Shown one piece after another: positions 5,619 through 8,475 of a stretch of 8,475 nucleotides of DNA. Position numbers and translations under genes: made by a program. The DNA lies in contig VGRA01000084.1 of NCBI GenBank assembly GCA_016875515.1, positions 1 to 8,475 on the forward strand, written 5' to 3'. The number at the start of each line of letters is the position of its first letter. The stretch's first letter is position 1. The DNA comes from Deltaproteobacteria bacterium. GTDB taxonomy: Bacteria; Myxococcota; Myxococcia; Myxococcales; Myxococcaceae. The notes below the pieces were generated by a model. It worked only from the letters and a program-made list of their open reading frames with translations. It was not told the origin of the DNA and did no database searches.

Positions 5619-6728
5619 ATGACGACCCGGACGAGACTCATCGAAGGTACGTGGAGCTGTACCTCGTGTGGCGGCAAGGACATCCCGGGCCGGTACAAGG
5701 CCTGCCCCACCTGCAACAACCCCCGCGAGGAGGGCAAGGAGTCCACGTTCGACTTCGGCGCCACCGACGCCGCCACCGGCAAGTCGCTCCGCGAGGGGGT
5801 GACGGACGAGAAGGCGGCGGCGCTCGGCGCGCTCGGCGCGGACTGGTACTGCCCCTACTGCGCGGCCGGGAACCGCGAGGACGCGGAGAAGTGCAAGAAC
5901 TGCCAGGCCCCCAAGCCGGAGAACCCGCCCCGCGCGCCGCCCCCGCCGAAGGCCCCTCCTGCCCCGCCGCCGAAGTCCGGCAAGGGCAAGCTCGTGGTCG
6001 GGCTGGTGCTGCTGGGGCTCTTCGGCGTGTGCGGCCTGATGTTCCGGACCTCCGCCTCGGGCGGGAAGGTGGTGGCCCAGGCGTGGGAGCAGAAGGTGGA
6101 GCGGCAGCGCTTCGAGCAGGTGGAGGAGCTGGGCTGGCGGGACGAGCTCTCCGAGCGGCCCACCGTCATGCCCACGAACGGCGCGGGCGAGCAGGCGGGC
6201 ATCAGCAACATCCGCGAGTGCTCCGAGCAGCGCCGCGGGGACAAGCGGATCCCGGACGGCACCGAGCGCGTCTGCGAGACCAAGACGAAGCGCGCCCAGT
6301 GCGGCACCGAGGAGCGCTGCACGCGCAAGGACAAGGGCAACGGCTTTGCCGAGGAGACCTGCACGGACGTGCCGAAGTACTGCGACGAGCCCTACGAGTC
6401 CTGCGTGCTGCGGACGCGCTACCGCACGGTCCCGGACCTGCAGCTGCGCTGCCGCTACGCCACGTGGAAGTGGGTGACGCAGGACGAGCAGGTGCTCTCC
6501 GGGAAGGACGGCGCGCCGCGGTGGCCGCAGCTGCAGGCAGGCGCCAACGAGCGGCTGCAGCGGACGGGCACCTACGCCGTGGAGGTGGCCTGGGGGAAGG
6601 ACGGCTCGGAGCGCCACGTGCTGAAACCGTCGTCCGAGGCCGAGTTCACCCGCTTCCAGCCGGGCCAGGCAGTCACCGTCACCTCCAACGGGCTGGGCGC
6701 GGTGACGGACGTGAAGCCCGCGCCATGA
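5619..6728 (+). CDS. Membrane protein with two RanBP2-like zinc fingers and a Cys-rich outer domain
   Basis: A 369-residue protein; the ATG at 5619 places the first zinc finger at the N-terminus. Finger 1 uses C14, C17, C29 and C32 after W12. Finger 2 (W76, C78, C81, N85, C92, C95) matches the RanBP2 pattern W-x-C-x2-C-x3-N-x6-C-x2-C exactly. A Pro-rich linker (about 102-118) leads to KSGKGK and one transmembrane helix (about 124-142), giving a cytoplasmic N-terminus and an outer C-terminus by the positive-inside rule. The outer domain has eight cysteines (C201, C219, C228, C234, C248, C255, C262, C278), an even number suited to disulfides, and ends in a beta-rich region (TVTSNGLGAVTDVKP). 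RanBP2 fingers in eukaryotes bind ubiquitin or RNA; in this protein the partner is unknown, and a link from the cell surface to a cytoplasmic target is inference only. First gene of a three-gene operon. Confidence 0.85.
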   Translation: MTTRTRLIEGTWSCTSCGGKDIPGRYKACPTCNNPREEGKESTFDFGATDAATGKSLREGVTDEKAAALGALGADWYCPYCAAGNREDAEKCKNCQAPKPENPPRAPPPPKAPPAPPPKSGKGKLVVGLVLLGLFGVCGLMFRTSASGGKVVAQAWEQKVERQRFEQVEELGWRDELSERPTVMPTNGAGEQAGISNIRECSEQRRGDKRIPDGTERVCETKTKRAQCGTEERCTRKDKGNGFAEETCTDVPKYCDEPYESCVLRTRYRTVPDLQLRCRYATWKWVTQDEQVLSGKDGAPRWPQLQAGANERLQRTGTYAVEVAWGKDGSERHVLKPSSEAEFTRFQPGQAVTVTSNGLGAVTDVKPAP

Positions 6729-7423
6729 AGTGGATCCGCACCCGCCATGGCGCCCGGCTGGTGCACGGGCGCAGCATCGTCTCCTCCCTGCCCGCCCAGG
6801 CAGGCCCCACCCACAGCGTCTTCGATCTCCTCGCCGCCGCCACGGTGCTGCTCACGGACGCCCGGCGCGTGGCGCTGCTTGGCTTTGCCGCCGGCGGGAG
6901 CCTTGCGCCGCTGCGCGCGCTCGGCTGCAGCGCGGCGGTTCGGGCCGCGGACCTGGAAATCTCCGGCGTGGAGGTGTTTCGCGACCTCGCCTCGGCGTGG
7001 GGCGGTGATGTGAAGGTGGCGAAGGCGGAGGCGAGCGCCTGGCTGCGGCGCCAGCGTACGCCGTTCGACGTCGTCATCGACGATCTCTCCGTCGTCGTGC
7101 CCGGGGACGTGCGGAAGCCGGAGGTCAGCTTCACCACCATTCCCTCGCTCGCCGCGCGCAAGCTGCGCCCCGGCGGGGTGGCGCTGCTCAACCTGCTGCC
7201 CGAGCCGGGCATGGACGTGCCGGCCCTGCGCGCGCAGGTGGCGGCCCCCTTCCCGGACGCCCGCGCGGTCTGGTTCGAGGACTGGGAGAACGAGTTCGTG
7301 CTCGGGGGCGAGCGGCTCCCTGCCCCGGCAGCCCTCCAGCGCGCGCTCGACACCGCCCTGCGCCGCCTCGGCTCGCCATTGGCGGGCGGCTTCCGGGTAT
7401 CTGCCGTTAAACAGCCGCCATGA
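6725..7423 (+). CDS. Spermidine-synthase-like SAM-fold (methyltransferase-like) protein
   Basis: A 232-residue protein. The ATG at 6725 overlaps the preceding stop as ATGA. A Rossmann-type nucleotide site is visible: VALLGFAAGGSLAPL (48-62, glycine motif), ADLEIS (75-80, an acidic position as for SAM or dcSAM binding), and FDVVIDDLS (114-122). RPGGVALLNLLP (148-159) matches the strand after the catalytic region in SAM-dependent enzymes. The opening HGRSIVSS resembles the N-terminal part of spermidine-synthase-like proteins. It is shorter than true SpeE (about 280-300 residues), and the polyamine-binding features are not evident, so it is probably a family relative of unknown substrate, not a spermidine synthase. 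Its stop overlaps the next gene's ATG by 4 nt, so all three genes should be cotranslated. Cytoplasmic. Confidence 0.75.
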   Translation: MKWIRTRHGARLVHGRSIVSSLPAQAGPTHSVFDLLAAATVLLTDARRVALLGFAAGGSLAPLRALGCSAAVRAADLEISGVEVFRDLASAWGGDVKVAKAEASAWLRRQRTPFDVVIDDLSVVVPGDVRKPEVSFTTIPSLAARKLRPGGVALLNLLPEPGMDVPALRAQVAAPFPDARAVWFEDWENEFVLGGERLPAPAALQRALDTALRRLGSPLAGGFRVSAVKQPP

Positions 7424-8475
7424 AGGCTCGCTGGAGCCGGTGGCTGGCTGCGCTGGCGCTGCTGGGAGGAGGACGGGCCGTGGCCGTGTTCGGGACGACA
7501 TCCGGGCTCCTGGGGTTTGGCAGGCGCGCCTCCGGCGAGCGGCTCGCGCGGATGGAGGCCTCCCCTCACTGGGTGGACGGCCACTTCGAGAACACGGACC
7601 CGGTGAAGAGCCCCATGAAGCCGGGGCAGGGCTGGAGCACGCTCAAGGCCTACGCCACGAGCAAGGAGCAGCGCGAGCCGCCCGCCCCGCTGCCCGTGGT
7701 GGACCCGCGCGCCGCGTGGATGCAGCCGCCCCCTTCGGGGCTGCGCGCCACCTGGCTCGGCCACTCGAGCGTGCTGGTGGAGCTGGACGGCTACCGCGTC
7801 CTGACGGATCCCGTCTGGGGCGAGCGGGCCTCTCCCTCGCCCATCATCGGGCCGAAGCGGTTCCAGCCCGCGCCCGTCCCCCTGGGGGCGCTGCCCGCGC
7901 TGGACGCGGTGGTGATCTCGCACGATCACTACGATCACCTGGATCTCCCCACCATCCGCGCGCTCGTGCCGGGCAACGCGCCCTTCTTCGTCCCGCTGGG
8001 CGTGGGGGCGCACCTGGAGGCCTGGGGCGTGCAGCGCGAGCGCATCCACGAGCTGGACTGGTGGGAGACCCGCGAGCTGCCCGGCACGCCGCTGCGCTTC
8101 AGCGCCACCCCGGCGCGCCACTTCTCCGGGCGCATCCCCGGGGACCGCAACCCCACGCTCTGGGCCAGCTGGGTGATCGCCTCCGGGCACCACCGCGTCT
8201 ACTTCAGCGGTGACACCGGCCTGACGCCTGAGTTCCTCGCCATCCGGGAACGCTTCGGGCCGTTCCGCCTGGTGATGCTGGAGGTGGGGGCGTGGAACGC
8301 CGCATGGGGGGACATCCACCTGGGCCCCGTCAACGCGCTCGCCGCGCTGGAGATGCTGGGGGGCGGGCCGCTGCTCCCCATACACTGGGGCACGTTCAAC
8401 CTAACCCTCCACGCGCGGGACGAGCCCCTCGAGACGCTCTCACGGCTCGCCGCGCCCGGCCGCGCGCCGCTGCTG
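7420..8475 (+). CDS. NAPE-PLD-like metallo-beta-lactamase-fold hydrolase (3' partial)
   Basis: The frame opens at ATG 7420 (ATGA overlap) and runs through the window end without a stop: 352 residues are visible. Residues 1-30 form a hydrophobic N-terminal segment after K/R residues (MKARWSRWLAALALLGGG), a likely signal anchor. The family entry block SPHWVDGHFENTDP is at 48-61. Metal ligands are complete: HDHYDH (H168, H170, D172, H173), H234 in ARHFSGR, D265 in SGDTG and H322 in IHWGTF, with DIHLGP (H300) as in N-acylphosphatidylethanolamine phospholipase D relatives. A TWLGHSSVLVEL stretch (111-122) opens the beta-lactamase fold. The likely role is zinc-dependent hydrolysis, possibly of lipid phosphodiesters; substrate is inferred from family only. 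Probably only about 20-30 residues are missing. Third gene of the operon. Confidence 0.88.
   Translation, partial: MKARWSRWLAALALLGGGRAVAVFGTTSGLLGFGRRASGERLARMEASPHWVDGHFENTDPVKSPMKPGQGWSTLKAYATSKEQREPPAPLPVVDPRAAWMQPPPSGLRATWLGHSSVLVELDGYRVLTDPVWGERASPSPIIGPKRFQPAPVPLGALPALDAVVISHDHYDHLDLPTIRALVPGNAPFFVPLGVGAHLEAWGVQRERIHELDWWETRELPGTPLRFSATPARHFSGRIPGDRNPTLWASWVIASGHHRVYFSGDTGLTPEFLAIRERFGPFRLVMLEVGAWNAAWGDIHLGPVNALAALEMLGGGPLLPIHWGTFNLTLHARDEPLETLSRLAAPGRAPLL

Noticed and set aside
5190..6617. Minus-strand open frame of 475 codons
   Set aside because: Opposite the zinc-finger gene and out of frame with the TIGR04222-type gene; Arg/Leu/Ala-rich shadow without domains.
7440..8213. Plus-strand open frame of 257 codons in another frame of the last gene
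   Set aside because: The overlapping frame from 7420 has the full HxHxDH hydrolase motif set; this one is Arg/Ala-rich with none.
6679..8385. Long open frame on the minus strand (568 codons)
   Set aside because: It lies opposite the SAM-fold and metallo-beta-lactamase genes, has an Arg/Pro/Ala-rich composition with no recognisable motif, and is explained by GC-rich third positions of the real genes.

Overview
The window comes from a very GC-rich genome with compact coding. Strong G/C bias at third codon positions, many 4-nt ATGA gene overlaps and the gene families present fit a myxobacterium (Myxococcota, for example a Myxococcus, Corallococcus or Archangium relative). This assignment is inferred from style and content, not from a marker gene. 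No RNA gene, insertion sequence, CRISPR array or integration site is visible. Almost every base is coding. The only gene-free stretches are a 19-nt gap (2300-2318), the 5-nt gap at 4693-4714 left after start choice, and a 40-nt divergent intergenic region (5579-5618).

Left, plus strand: the C-terminal 765 residues of a large CehA/McbA-type PHP metallohydrolase with a carboxypeptidase-regulatory-like domain (2-2299, 5' end outside the window), followed 19 nt later by a small DUF962/Mpo1-like membrane protein (2319-2663).

Centre, minus strand, transcribed right to left from about 5578: a four-gene overlapping operon. It encodes a TIGR04222-type membrane protein whose six cysteines all lie in a Gly/Cys tail of 23 residues (5578-4715), a nucleotidyltransferase-fold protein with a DxN instead of DxD motif (4692-3934), a DUF692/MNIO multinuclear iron oxidase (3937-3098), and a small protein resembling the partner proteins of MNIO enzymes (3120-2596). 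MNIO enzymes are known to modify cysteines in ribosomal peptides with the help of a partner protein. The layout suggests that this MNIO and its partner modify the Cys tail of the membrane protein. This is the most interesting system in the window. The last gene runs 68 bp tail-to-tail into the DUF962 gene.

Right, plus strand, diverging from the MNIO operon: a three-gene operon joined by two ATGA overlaps. It encodes a membrane protein with two RanBP2-like zinc fingers and a Cys-rich outer domain (5619-6728), a spermidine-synthase-like SAM-fold protein (6725-7423), and an NAPE-PLD-like metallo-beta-lactamase-fold hydrolase that is cut by the window end (7420-8475).
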